From NCBI RefSeq assembly GCF_003991405.1, contig NZ_RPEN01000158.1, positions 62,001 through 126,000 on the forward strand: a stretch of DNA of 64,000 bases, given 5' to 3'. This document shows positions 35,267 through 44,103 of this stretch, piece after piece (position 1 is the stretch's first letter; every line of letters starts with the position of its first letter). The notes beneath the pieces are model-generated. The model did no database searches. It saw only the letters and a list, made by a program, of their open reading frames with translations, and had not been told where the DNA came from. Made by a program: the position numbers and the translations under genes. Source of the stretch: Pseudorhodobacter sp. E13 (lineage in GTDB: Bacteria; Pseudomonadota; Alphaproteobacteria; Rhodobacterales; Rhodobacteraceae).

Positions 35267-36564
35267 ACAACCGCAACCTTCTGCTCTTTGCCATTCTGGC
35301 GGCGCTCTATGTGGCGACGGGGGTGTTTCAAAGCTGGAACCTCGCGCTGAATATCCTGAACCTTGGTCTGCTCTCGGCGATCATGGCGCTGGGGGTGAAC
35401 ATGCAATGGGGCTATGCCGGGCTGTTCAACACCGGGATCATGGGCTTTGCAGCCCTTGGCGGGCTGGCCGTGGTGCTGACCTCGGCCCCCCCGCAACCCG
35501 AAGGCTGGGCCGCCGGTGGATGGGGTATTCTGGCGGGCTTGCTGTTTGGCGTCGCGGTGATCGTGGCGGGCACGCAGCTTTATCAGCGCATGGCCAAGGG
35601 GCGCGCGCGAAATCTGGCGCTGCTGGTGCTGCTGGTCGGCGGTTTCTTTGCCTTCCGCGCGATCTTTGATCCGGCGGTCGAGGCAGTCGAGGCGATCAAC
35701 CCGGCCTCGGCGGGCAATATCGGCGGGCTGGGCTTGCCCTCCTTGCTGGCCTGGCCTTTGGGCGGGGTGCTGGCGGCGGCGGCAGCTTGGGCGATCGGCA
35801 AAATCTCTTTGGGGTTGCGGTCGGATTATCTGGCGATTGCCACGCTGGGCATTGCCGAAATCATCATCATCGTGCTGAAAAACGAAGATTGGCTGGCGCG
35901 CGGGGTGAAGAACATGATCGGCCTGCCCCGGCCATGGCCCGTGCCCTATGAGGTGGATTTGCAGCAAAGCAGCACCTTCCTGGATTGGGCCGCGCAATAT
36001 GGGTTTGACCCGATTGTTGCGTCGTCCATCGTGGTTAAGCTGCTCTATGCGTTGATCTTTGGTCTGGTTCTGGTGGTCGTGGTCTGGATGTCGGAACTGG
36101 CGCTGAAAAGCCCATGGGGCCGCATGATGCGCGCGATCCGCGACAATGAGGTGGCCGCCGAGGCGATGGGCAAGGATGTGACGCGCCGCCATTTGCAGAT
36201 TTTCGTGATCGGCTCTGCCGTGGTGGGCTTTGCCGGGGCGATGATGACCTCGATGGACGGGCAATTGACGCCCGGCACCTATAACCCGCTGCGCTTTACC
36301 TTCCTGATCTGGGTGATGGTGATTGTGGGCGGTTCTGGCAATAACTGGGGGGCTGTGTTGGGTGGCCTGCTGATCGGCTGGTTGTGGCTGATCGTGGAAA
36401 GCCTTGGGCCGGGGGTTATGGCGGTGATCACTTCCGGAATGGCGGAAGGTGCGCTGAAGGCGCATCTGGTGGATTCGGCCCAGCATATGCGCTTGTTGAC
36501 GCTGGGGGTGATCTTGCTGCTGGTGCTACGCTTCAGCCCGCGTGGTCTGATCCCCGAGAAATAA
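35263..36564 (+). CDS. livM: Liv-type ABC transporter permease (LivM-like)
   Basis: A 433-residue permease, somewhat long for LivM because of extra hydrophobic sequence between about residues 75 and 185. The signatures MQWGYAGLFNTGIMGF, SDYLAIATLGIAEI and the EAA-loop RAIRDNEVAAEAMGKDV are present. The C-terminus ends FSPRGLIPEK, typical of LivM. ATG overlaps the livH stop. It is the last gene of the transporter; a GC-rich hairpin and a dispersed repeat copy follow. Confidence 0.93.
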   Translation: MNNRNLLLFAILAALYVATGVFQSWNLALNILNLGLLSAIMALGVNMQWGYAGLFNTGIMGFAALGGLAVVLTSAPPQPEGWAAGGWGILAGLLFGVAVIVAGTQLYQRMAKGRARNLALLVLLVGGFFAFRAIFDPAVEAVEAINPASAGNIGGLGLPSLLAWPLGGVLAAAAAWAIGKISLGLRSDYLAIATLGIAEIIIIVLKNEDWLARGVKNMIGLPRPWPVPYEVDLQQSSTFLDWAAQYGFDPIVASSIVVKLLYALIFGLVLVVVVWMSELALKSPWGRMMRAIRDNEVAAEAMGKDVTRRHLQIFVIGSAVVGFAGAMMTSMDGQLTPGTYNPLRFTFLIWVMVIVGGSGNNWGAVLGGLLIGWLWLIVESLGPGVMAVITSGMAEGALKAHLVDSAQHMRLLTLGVILLLVLRFSPRGLIPEK

Positions 36565-36592
36565 GCCTTCGGCGTTTATTGGCTGGGGCAAA

Positions 36593-36611
36593 GGGGGGCA
36601 TTCTGCCCCCC
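36593..36611 (+). terminator. GC-rich hairpin after livM
   Basis: GGGGGGC-ATTCT-GCCCCCC, a 7-bp perfect stem 28 bases after the livM stop. The T-run is absent on the plus strand, so efficiency is uncertain. It is the hairpin half of the composite element whose box is at 36638-36660. Confidence 0.55.
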
Positions 36612-36637
36612 TACGCCTTTCAGGCTCCCCCCCTGAG

Positions 36638-36660
36638 GATATTTGGGCCGAAAAGAAAGC
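36638..36660 (+). repeat. Dispersed intergenic element, copy 3 (A-rich box)
   Basis: GATATTT followed by GGGCCGAAAAGAAAGC, identical over all 23 bases to copy 1 at 4323-4345. It lies between livM and the FAD-GcvT gene, about 100 bases before the latter's start. Confidence 0.8.
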
Positions 36661-36757
36661 CGGGGCGCGTTCAGGATGCGACAAAATTTGTCGCGTCTGC
36701 ACTTGCCTTTCTAGGGGGGGCCGCGCCAATCTGGTCGAAATCTTTGGGGAGTTCGAC

Positions 36758-39181
36758 ATGAAAAGCCATGCACGGGTGGTTGTAATCGGGGGCGGCGTTG
36801 TGGGCTGTTCGGTGTTGTATCATCTGACCAAGCTGGGCTGGTCGGATGTGATGCTGATCGAGCGGTCAGAGCTGACGTCGGGGTCGACATGGCATGCGGC
36901 GGGCGGGTTTCATACGCTGAACGGCGATACCAATATGGCCGCGCTGCAAGGCTATACCATCCGACTGTATAAGGAGTTGGAGGCGATCACCGGGATGTCT
37001 TGTGGCTTGCACCATGTCGGCGGGATCACTTTGGCCGACAATCAGGCCCGGTTTGAAATGTTGAAGGCCGAGCGGGCCAAGCATCGCTATATGGGGTTGG
37101 ACACCGAAATTCTGGGGCCAGAGGAGATTGGCAAGCTGACCGATGGCATGGTCAATCTTGAGGGGATTGTCGGCGCGCTTTATGATCCGCTGGATGGGCA
37201 TCTGGACCCGTCGGGCACCACCCATGCCTATGCCAAGGCGGCCCGGATGGGCGGGGCCGAGATTGTGCTGCACAACCGGGTGTTAGAGACGAACCCGACC
37301 AAGGACGGCTGGGAAGTGGTGACCGAGAAAGGCACCGTGACCTGTGAGCATCTGGTCAATGCGGGGGGGCTGTGGGCGCGCGAGGTGGGGGCCATGGCGG
37401 GGGTTTACCTGCCGCTATTGCCGATGGCGCATCAGTATCTGGTCACCGATGACATCCCCGAGATCATGGATATTCTGAAATCGGGGCGCGAGTTTCCGCA
37501 TGTGATGGACCCCGGCGGCGAAAGCTATTTGCGGCAGGAAGGCCGGGGCCTGTGCATCGGGTTCTATGAAAAACCCTGTGAGCCGTGGTCGGTCGATGGC
37601 ACGCCTTGGGGTTTTGGCCATGAGCTGCTGAACGAACAGTTCGACAAGATCGAGGACTCGGTGAATTTCGCCTATCGCCGCTTTCCGGTGCTGGAACGCT
37701 CGGGCGTGAAGCGGGTGATCCATGGGCCGTTTACCTTTGCCCCCGATGGCAACCCGCTGATCGGCCCGGTGCCGGGTTTGCGCAACTATTGGTCGGCCTG
37801 CGCCGTGATGGCGGGATTCAGCCAAGGTGGCGGCATGGGGCTGGCGCTGGCGCAATGGATGATCGAGGGCGAAGTGGAGCGCGATCCGCGCGGCTTTGAT
37901 GTGGCGCGTTTTGGCAATTGGACGACGCCGGGCTATACCGTGCCCAAGGTGATCGAGAATTACCAGATGCGGTTCAGTGTCAGCTATCCGAATGAGGAAC
38001 GCCCCGCCGCCCGCCCCTTCCGCACCACGCCGATGTATGACGTGTTTGACAAAATGGGCGCGGTCTGGGGCCAGCAATACGGGTTGGAAGTGGTGAACTA
38101 TTTCGCCCTGCCCGGTGAGCCGCGCTATGAGGAGCCTTCGTTCAAACGCTCCAACGCCTGGGAAGCGACGCGCCAGGAGGTGATGGCGGTGCGCGAGGCG
38201 GTGGGCATCAACGAGGTGCAGAATTTCGGCAAATACCTTGTCAAAGGCCCGCGCGCCCGCGCCTGGCTGGACCGGATCATGGCCGGGCTGATCCCGAAGC
38301 CGGGGCGGCTTTCGCTGACGCCGATGTTGGCCGCAAGCGGCAAGATCATTGGCGATTTCACCGTGTCCTGCTTGTCGGAAACCGAGTTCCAACTGACCGC
38401 CAGCTATGGGGCGCAGGGCTGGCACAGCCGCTGGTTCGAGCAGCATATGGAAGACGGTGTGAGCGTCGAGAATATCTCGGACACGCGCTCGGGCTTTCAG
38501 ATTGCGGGGCCCAAGGCGCGCGAATTGCTGTCACGCGTGACGCGGTCCGATGTTTCGGCCGAGGCGTTCCGCTTCATGGATGTGAAACCGATGACCGTGG
38601 GCATGGCGAAATGTATCGTGCAACGCGTCAGCTACACCGCCGATCTGGGCTATGAGATTTATTGCGACCATATGTCGATGCGGCATCTGTGGACGGTGTT
38701 GACCGAGGCGGGTGCTGATCTGGGCCTGCGCGCCTTTGGTATGCGCGCGATGATGAGCCTGCGGTTGGATAAATTCTTCGGCTCTTGGGGCCGCGAATTC
38801 AGCCCGGATTATACGCCCTGCGAGACCGGGCTGGACCGCTTTATCCGCTGGAACAAGGATGCGGACTGGATTGGCAAGGCCCCCGCCATGGCCGAGAAAG
38901 CCGCCGGAGCCAAACGCGCGCTTTGCGCCTTTATCGTCGAGGCCAAGGACGCCGATGTCGTGGCATGGGAGCCGATCTGGATTGATGGCACGGTGCAGGG
39001 CTATTGCACCAGCGGCGGCTATTCGCATTACACCGGGCAATCGGTCGCGCTGGGGCTTATTCCCGCCGAGCAGGCCAAAGACGGGCTGGCGGTTGAGATC
39101 GAGATATTGGGTGAACGCCGCCCGGCCCGTCTGGTGACCACGCCGCTGTTTGACGCAGACGGCGCGCGGATGCGGGGGTAA
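36758..39181 (+). CDS. Dimethylglycine/sarcosine dehydrogenase-like FAD-GcvT fusion
   Basis: An 807-residue flavoenzyme. The DAO-type FAD domain (about 5-390) has GGGVVG and the STWHAAGG motif, whose H46 corresponds to the covalent FAD-linked His in dimethylglycine dehydrogenases. An FAO_M-type bridge (about 370-425) leads to a C-terminal GcvT/aminomethyltransferase domain (about 430-800) that would bind tetrahydrofolate. It probably oxidatively demethylates a secondary or tertiary N-methyl amino acid. The gene follows the Liv-type transporter, which may supply the substrate. Exact substrate unproven. Confidence 0.88.
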   Translation: MKSHARVVVIGGGVVGCSVLYHLTKLGWSDVMLIERSELTSGSTWHAAGGFHTLNGDTNMAALQGYTIRLYKELEAITGMSCGLHHVGGITLADNQARFEMLKAERAKHRYMGLDTEILGPEEIGKLTDGMVNLEGIVGALYDPLDGHLDPSGTTHAYAKAARMGGAEIVLHNRVLETNPTKDGWEVVTEKGTVTCEHLVNAGGLWAREVGAMAGVYLPLLPMAHQYLVTDDIPEIMDILKSGREFPHVMDPGGESYLRQEGRGLCIGFYEKPCEPWSVDGTPWGFGHELLNEQFDKIEDSVNFAYRRFPVLERSGVKRVIHGPFTFAPDGNPLIGPVPGLRNYWSACAVMAGFSQGGGMGLALAQWMIEGEVERDPRGFDVARFGNWTTPGYTVPKVIENYQMRFSVSYPNEERPAARPFRTTPMYDVFDKMGAVWGQQYGLEVVNYFALPGEPRYEEPSFKRSNAWEATRQEVMAVREAVGINEVQNFGKYLVKGPRARAWLDRIMAGLIPKPGRLSLTPMLAASGKIIGDFTVSCLSETEFQLTASYGAQGWHSRWFEQHMEDGVSVENISDTRSGFQIAGPKARELLSRVTRSDVSAEAFRFMDVKPMTVGMAKCIVQRVSYTADLGYEIYCDHMSMRHLWTVLTEAGADLGLRAFGMRAMMSLRLDKFFGSWGREFSPDYTPCETGLDRFIRWNKDADWIGKAPAMAEKAAGAKRALCAFIVEAKDADVVAWEPIWIDGTVQGYCTSGGYSHYTGQSVALGLIPAEQAKDGLAVEIEILGERRPARLVTTPLFDADGARMRG

Positions 39182-39200
39182 CGCTTGGTGGCAAGGTTGC

Positions 39201-39216
39201 GGGGGCGCTGCCCCCC
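39201..39216 (+). terminator. GC-rich hairpin after FAD-GcvT gene
   Basis: GGGGGCGCTGCCCCCC can form a tight 5-6 bp stem 20 bases after the stop. It is followed by a related intergenic element box at 39268-39292. The T-run is absent. Confidence 0.4.
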
Positions 39217-39261
39217 TGCGCCTGAAGGCGCATTCAAAGACGCCATTTTCGCGGAAAATGC

Positions 39262-39342
39262 GTCGGCCCCGAGGTATTTTCGCCAAGATGAAATCAGGAC
39301 ACTCCATCGACTTCATCTTGGTTCAAATACCTAAGGCCGACG
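39262..39342. repeat. Inverted pair of related intergenic boxes between convergent genes
   Basis: The plus-strand arm at 39262-39292 reads GTCGGCC..AGGTATTT...CCAAGATGAA. The minus-strand arm at about 39310-39342 is its near-copy, reading GTCGGCC..AGGTATTT...CCAAGATGAA on the other strand. Each arm follows the 3' end of one of the convergent genes (FAD-GcvT, dctD). The transcript could fold into a long hairpin. Confidence 0.75.
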
Positions 39343-40671
39343 TCAGGTATAGTCAGAACGGCTGAGGCTGTATTTCGCCATTTTCTCGTTCAGCGTGCGG
39401 CGCGGCAGGCAAAGTTCTTCCATCACCGCGACGATAGAGCCTTTGTGGCGGCGCATGGTATTGTCGATCAGCATCCGCTCAAAGGCTTCGACGTAGTCTT
39501 TCAGCGGTTTGCCTTCGGTGGTCAGCGCGGGGCCTGCGGCCTCGTTATCGGCCATCAGGAGGGATGCGATAGAACCGGAACCGCGGCGGTTTTGCAGCAC
39601 GGCGCGTTCCGCGATATTGACCAATTGGCGCACATTGCCGGGCCAGGGGGCTTGCAGCAGTTGTGCGGCCTCTTGCGCGGCAACCTGCGGGGCATCGCAG
39701 CCATATTCCTCGGCGAATTGTTCGGACAGCCGGGTGAACAGGGTCAGGATATCTTCGCCACGGGCGCGCAGCGGCGGGCAGATGATGGTCAGCGCGCCAA
39801 GCCGGTAGAACAGATCGGGGCGCAGGATATCCTCGAGCGTTTTGTCGGGCGCGTGTTCATTCACGATCGCGATGATGCGAGTTTCCGGCGGGCTGCCTTG
39901 GTCGTTGATCATGGTCAGCAGGCGCGATTGCAGCGCGTGGCTAAGCGATTCAATATCTTCAAGGCAGAGCGTGCCGCCCCGCGCCTCTTCGATCAGGGGG
40001 ATGCCGCCTTCTTCCATCGGGCCGAACAGGCGGGCGGCAAGCTGGTCTTCGGACCAGGCCGCGCAGGAAATGGTGACAAATTTCTTGGAGGCGCGCGGCC
40101 CCACGGCATGCAGCGCATGGGCGACAAGGGTTTTGCCGGTGCCGGTTTCGCCGTCGATCAGCACATGGCCATCGGCTTGGCCCAGATCAAGGATATCTTC
40201 GCGCAGGCGTTCCATTTCGGCCGAGGTGCCGATCAGCTTTTTCATCAGCACGCTGCCGTCTGACAGTTCGCGGCGCAGGGCACGGCTGTCCAGCGTCATG
40301 CGGCGGCTGTTGGTGGCTTTTTTGGTCAGTTCCGTCATCCGGTCGGGGTTGAACGGTTTTTCCAGAAAATCATAGGCCCCGACGCGCATCGCCTCCACCG
40401 CCATGGGCACATCGCCGTGTCCGGTGATCATGATGACGGGCAAGCCGCTATCAAGGCTCATCAGGCGTTTCAGGAAGGCCATGCCATCCATGCCCGGCAT
40501 GCGGATATCCGACACCACCACGCCCGGATAATCGGCGCCAATGGTTTTCAGCGCCTCTTCCGCCGATGCGTAGGTTTCGGTTTCAAACCCCGACAGGGCC
40601 AGCCATTGGCTGATGGATTGCCGCATGTCGGCTTCGTCATCGACAATCGCGACTTTCATTGCACGCGCCAT
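39343..40671 (-). CDS. dctD: NtrC-family response regulator DctD, GAFTGA loop missing
   Basis: A 442-residue response regulator: receiver domain (about 5-118, phospho-acceptor D55 in VVSDIRMPG), AAA+ domain (about 146-370; Walker A GETGTGKT at 174-181) and a Fis-type HTH (about 395-440). The sigma-54 contact loop GAFTGA is absent: between LFG and GGTL there are 14 residues (PMEEGG...) where NtrC has about 21. Walker B reads LCLEDI instead of LFLDEI. A sigma-54-independent mode, as for Rhodobacter capsulatus NtrC, is likely. The ATG at 40671 has GGAG upstream and lies three bases after dctB. Confidence 0.9.
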   Translation of the reverse strand: MARAMKVAIVDDEADMRQSISQWLALSGFETETYASAEEALKTIGADYPGVVVSDIRMPGMDGMAFLKRLMSLDSGLPVIMITGHGDVPMAVEAMRVGAYDFLEKPFNPDRMTELTKKATNSRRMTLDSRALRRELSDGSVLMKKLIGTSAEMERLREDILDLGQADGHVLIDGETGTGKTLVAHALHAVGPRASKKFVTISCAAWSEDQLAARLFGPMEEGGIPLIEEARGGTLCLEDIESLSHALQSRLLTMINDQGSPPETRIIAIVNEHAPDKTLEDILRPDLFYRLGALTIICPPLRARGEDILTLFTRLSEQFAEEYGCDAPQVAAQEAAQLLQAPWPGNVRQLVNIAERAVLQNRRGSGSIASLLMADNEAAGPALTTEGKPLKDYVEAFERMLIDNTMRRHKGSIVAVMEELCLPRRTLNEKMAKYSLSRSDYT

Positions 40672-40674
40672 AGG

Positions 40675-42462
40675 TTACTCCGCTGCTGCCAGTTCTGTGC
40701 CCAATATGGGAAGCTGCACTTCGAAAACAGCCCCCCCCTCTTCACCATTATGTGCGATCAGGCGTCCGCCCAGATCGGTCACAATGCCCGAGGAAATCGC
40801 AAGGCCAAGCCCTACCCCTTCGCCGGGTTTCTTCGTCGTGTAGAACGGCTCGAACAGGCTTTCGAGGTTGTCGATGCCGTGGCCGTTGTCGCGCACGGTC
40901 AGATGGACCGAGTGGTCGACCGTGATCGACAGGTCGATACGCGGGTCTTTCACATCTTTGGTGGCATCCAGCGCATTGCGCAACAGGTTGATGATAACCT
41001 GTTCCAGCCGCAGCCTGTCGGCCATGATCATCACCGGATTGCGCGGCAGGTTGCGAGTGATCTGCACCACGCGCGATTTCAACTGCGGTTCCATCATCGA
41101 CAAGGCCGAGGACAGGCAGGCGCGCACATCCACAGGCTCAAACGCCTCGCCGCCTTTGCGGGCATAGGATTTCAACTGACGGGTGATCGCGCCCATGCGT
41201 TCGATCAGATCGTCGATGCGCTGAAAGGACGACAGCGCCTCATCGGGGCGGTGGCGTTGCAACAGCAACCGCGCGCCGGCCAGATAGGTTTTCATCGCGG
41301 CCAATGGTTGGTTCAACTCATGGCTGACGGCAGCCGACATTTCGCCCAAGGCGGCCAGTTTTGACGATTGCGCCAGCGTCAGTTCCGCGACCGCAAGATC
41401 TTTTTGCACCTTTTCGCGCTGCGCAATCTCGCGTTTCAGGCGGGCGTTGAGCAGGCGCAGCTCGGCGCTTTCACGCTGGAAGGTGGCACTTTGCGACCAG
41501 GCGCGGCGGGATAGGAAGTAAAAGGTTAGCGCCAGAAGGATGGCAAAGCCCATGATTTCCAGCGCCAGCACGCCATTCACCCGTTCGCGCACGGAATCGT
41601 AAGCGGTAAAGGTCAGGATGCGCCAACCACGGAACGGCACCCGCGCCTCGGTTTTCATCACCGCATTGCCGCGCAAATAGGCGTCGGGCGGGTCTTGCGT
41701 CCAATCCGTCGTGGCCCGCAAGGCCCGTTCAATGGCCGAAGGCGCGTCTTGCACGGCCAAAGCCTCGGTCAGCAGCAGGCCACGCCAGCGCGGTTCGGTG
41801 GCAAGGATCACCTTGCCTTCGCTATCGGTGACCAGAACCGCATCGGTCAGCCCGGCCCACGCGCGTTCATATTTCATCAGATCAACCGCAACGACGATCA
41901 CCCCGATCATGCGGTTATCGGCCAGCACAGCGCGGGAATAGGTGAAATCATTGCCCCCCGTTTCGCGCGGTTGCGCCGAAAACACCGTATCCTTGGTGCG
42001 CTGCGCATCGACGAAATAGGCCGCCGCCCGGTGGCTGGAGCCGATCAGATTGCGGTTGGTCGCCCCCACCGCGCGCCCGTCCTTGTCCAGCAGCAAGATC
42101 GACGCCGCCCCGATTTCCGCCTGAAATGAGATCAGCCGCGCCGAGGTGCTGGAAAACTGCCCATCATTCAGCGCCCGGATCAGTTCCGGGTCGCGCGCCA
42201 GCAACAAGGGCACGACAGAGTTGCGCTGCAATTCCGAGATCAGGTTGCCGCTATACAGCGCCAGACGCACTTCGGCCCGGTTGCGGGTGGATTCGGTGAA
42301 GCGGTCGGTCAACCAGTCATTCGTCACCAAAACCACGGCCACCGCCGCCGCGAACAGCCCGCCCACCAACCCGCGCATCGCCCATGACAGGCGGCGGGAT
42401 TGCGGCACCCCCGGCATCACCGCAAGCGCGGTTGTATCTGGCTCTGTGTTCTGGTCGCTCAT
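40675..42462 (-). CDS. dctB: C4-dicarboxylate-type sensor histidine kinase DctB
   Basis: A 595-residue membrane kinase. Helices at about 28-48 and 298-318 bracket a ~245-residue periplasmic dCACHE-type sensor. Then a coiled-coil linker (about 325-365), the HisKA box with H381 in SHELNQPLA, and an HATPase_c domain with N (INLLRNALDA), G1 (DNGHGID) and G2 (GVGLGLAI) boxes. It pairs with the adjacent dctD. A TRAP transporter 2-5 kb away is a natural target, although other genes intervene. Confidence 0.93.
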   Translation of the reverse strand: MSDQNTEPDTTALAVMPGVPQSRRLSWAMRGLVGGLFAAAVAVVLVTNDWLTDRFTESTRNRAEVRLALYSGNLISELQRNSVVPLLLARDPELIRALNDGQFSSTSARLISFQAEIGAASILLLDKDGRAVGATNRNLIGSSHRAAAYFVDAQRTKDTVFSAQPRETGGNDFTYSRAVLADNRMIGVIVVAVDLMKYERAWAGLTDAVLVTDSEGKVILATEPRWRGLLLTEALAVQDAPSAIERALRATTDWTQDPPDAYLRGNAVMKTEARVPFRGWRILTFTAYDSVRERVNGVLALEIMGFAILLALTFYFLSRRAWSQSATFQRESAELRLLNARLKREIAQREKVQKDLAVAELTLAQSSKLAALGEMSAAVSHELNQPLAAMKTYLAGARLLLQRHRPDEALSSFQRIDDLIERMGAITRQLKSYARKGGEAFEPVDVRACLSSALSMMEPQLKSRVVQITRNLPRNPVMIMADRLRLEQVIINLLRNALDATKDVKDPRIDLSITVDHSVHLTVRDNGHGIDNLESLFEPFYTTKKPGEGVGLGLAISSGIVTDLGGRLIAHNGEEGGAVFEVQLPILGTELAAAE

Positions 42463-42507
42463 GGCCCGAGTTTACGGGCTCGTCGCCACGACCTCAAGCA
42501 GCGGCGA

Positions 42508-43176
42508 TCACGCAAGCGCCAAAGCGCCGGTCAACGAGCGGAAAAGCACCGAACCATCGGTGCCGCCATGTGAAACTTCGCTGGCGCGTTCGGGATGCGG
42601 CATCATCCCCAGCACGCGGCGATTGTCAGACAGAATGCCCGCGATAGCATCGACCGACCCGTTGGGATTGTCGCTATAGGTAAAGGCGACGCGGTCCTCG
42701 CCCTTCAGCCGTGCAAGGGTTTCGGCATCGGCGGTGTAATTGCCATCGTGATGGGCCACAGGGATCATGACCCGCGCGCCTTTATCATAGCCATTGGTAA
42801 AGGCGCTGTCGGTGGTGGCGACCTGCAATTCAACCGTCTTGCAAATGAATTTCAGCCCGGCGTTGCGCATCAGGGCACCGGGCAGCAGGCCCATTTCCGT
42901 CAACACCTGAAAGCCGTTGCAGATGCCCAGCACATAGCCGCCGCGCTGCGCATGGGCCCGCACCGCCGCCCCGATCGGGGATTGCGCCGCAATCGCGCCA
43001 CAGCGCAGGTAATCGCCAAAGGAAAAGCCCCCCGGCACCGCCACGATATCCACGCCTTCGGGCAGGCTGGTGTCTTTGTGCCAGACGCGATGCACCTCGG
43101 CGCCGGAGTGTTCAAACGCAACGGCAAGGTCACGGTCGCAGTTCGATCCGGGAAAGGTCAGGACAGCGGCTTTCAT
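42508..43176 (-). CDS. purQ: Phosphoribosylformylglycinamidine synthase, glutaminase subunit
   Basis: The glutamine amidotransferase subunit of FGAM synthase in purine synthesis, supplying ammonia to PurL. The 222-residue class I amidotransferase has the nucleophile C86 in GICNGFQ, and the catalytic His and Glu in MMPHPE near residue 194. The ATG at 43176 has a leader with GGGGGCACCCC. In many relatives purS precedes purQ; here the 223 bases upstream hold no purS. Confidence 0.97.
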   Translation of the reverse strand: MKAAVLTFPGSNCDRDLAVAFEHSGAEVHRVWHKDTSLPEGVDIVAVPGGFSFGDYLRCGAIAAQSPIGAAVRAHAQRGGYVLGICNGFQVLTEMGLLPGALMRNAGLKFICKTVELQVATTDSAFTNGYDKGARVMIPVAHHDGNYTADAETLARLKGEDRVAFTYSDNPNGSVDAIAGILSDNRRVLGMMPHPERASEVSHGGTDGSVLFRSLTGALALA

Positions 43177-43399
43177 GGGGTGCCCCCTTGGCAGGAAAAG
43201 GTTGCGCAGGGCTTAGCCCAAACCGCGCGCCATTTCCAGCCCTGCAAACCACCCTGCCCCGGCTTTTTGCATTTCCCCGATCTGAACGCCGCAATGACGC
43301 CAAATTAACATATTTCGGCAGAATACTCGGACTCATCAGGCGCGATCCCGCAGGCAAGGGCAACCGGATCAGCCGCTTCATGTCGAGAGGATAAGACCA

Positions 43400-43534
43400 A
43401 TGCTTGGGCTCACTCTGTTTCAGTTTCTGTTTACCCTGACAGCCGCCGCGCTGACAGCCGCCATCCTGATCAACGCCTTGTTCAAAGTTCTGCTACCCAA
43501 ACAAGACTGGCGCCACTGGGGCCCGTTCGACTAA
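43400..43534 (+). CDS. 44-residue single-span membrane peptide
   Basis: A 44-codon reading frame, ATG at 43400 and TAA at 43532-43534. GAGAGG at 43385-43390 is a plausible ribosome binding site nine bases before the ATG. It encodes a hydrophobic helix (about 2-32) rich in L, F, T and A followed by a soluble tail ending WRHWGPFD with Trp/His residues. The balance of a clean membrane helix, a C-terminal aromatic tail and a good binding site argues for a real gene. Function unknown. It sits between purQ and the SqrR-like gene. Confidence 0.5.
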   Translation: MLGLTLFQFLFTLTAAALTAAILINALFKVLLPKQDWRHWGPFD

Positions 43535-43659
43535 GCCCCGCCGGGCCAAGGCCGGGCCATATCACCCTGGTCGCGGGCCTGCCGCAATTTTGGGCAAATG
43601 CGCCGGATTGGCTGTGCCTTGGGCAGAAAAGCCGCATTTGCGTCGCCCCGGCTGCGCAT

Positions 43660-43679
43660 ATCATCTGTTTCTTGAATAT
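43660..43679. promoter_or_regulatory. Imperfect SqrR-type site upstream of sqrR-like gene
   Basis: ATCATC, eight-base spacer tgtttctt, GAATAT: 10 of 12 operator positions match the sqr site at 11063-11082, with the right half perfect. It lies 65 bases upstream of the regulator's ATG, consistent with weak autoregulation. Confidence 0.35.
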
Positions 43680-43743
43680 ATCCCGGCTTTTGCCTATATC
43701 AGCAGCACGCACCGCCGTTTTCCGCCTGATCGAAAGCCCTGCA

Positions 43744-44103
43744 ATGTCCTTTGATGCCGCCGCCCGCGCCAAACTGACCGAAGCCACCCCGGCGGTGCCT
43801 TGCGCCTCTGTGCCGCCCGAAGAACTGGTGCGGCAGGCCGAAGCTGCGTCAAATTTCCTCAAGGCGCTGTCGCATGAAGGGCGTCTGATGATCCTGTGCC
43901 ACCTCACCTCGGGTGAAAAATCGGTGACAGAGCTGGAAGAGCTGTTGGGCAGCCGTCAGGCTGCCGTCAGCCAACAGCTTGCCCGTTTGCGGCTGGAAGG
44001 GTTGGTCAGTTGCCGCCGCGATGGCAAGGCGATTTACTACTCGCTGTCTGACGCACGCGCACAGCGCATGATGTCCCTGATCCACGAGATGTTCTGCGGC
44101 TAG
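43744..44103 (+). CDS. sqrR: ArsR-family sulfide-responsive repressor, SqrR-like
   Basis: A 119-residue winged-helix repressor. Three cysteines, C20, C52 and C118, keep exactly the spacing of Cys9, Cys41 and Cys107 of Rhodobacter capsulatus SqrR, where Cys41 and Cys107 form a polysulfide bridge on exposure to sulfane sulfur. The HTH (about 58-85; SVTELEELLGSRQAAVSQQLARL) and wing (CRRDGKAIYYSL) are typical of BigR/SqrR. The extra C90 in the wing is not part of that set. Its likely target is sqr at 11103. The start is ATG at 43744. Confidence 0.82.
   Translation: MSFDAAARAKLTEATPAVPCASVPPEELVRQAEAASNFLKALSHEGRLMILCHLTSGEKSVTELEELLGSRQAAVSQQLARLRLEGLVSCRRDGKAIYYSLSDARAQRMMSLIHEMFCG

Noticed and set aside
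43177-43399. Looked for purS next to purQ
   Set aside because: No frame in this stretch resembles PurS, and the region looks like a promoter and spacer.
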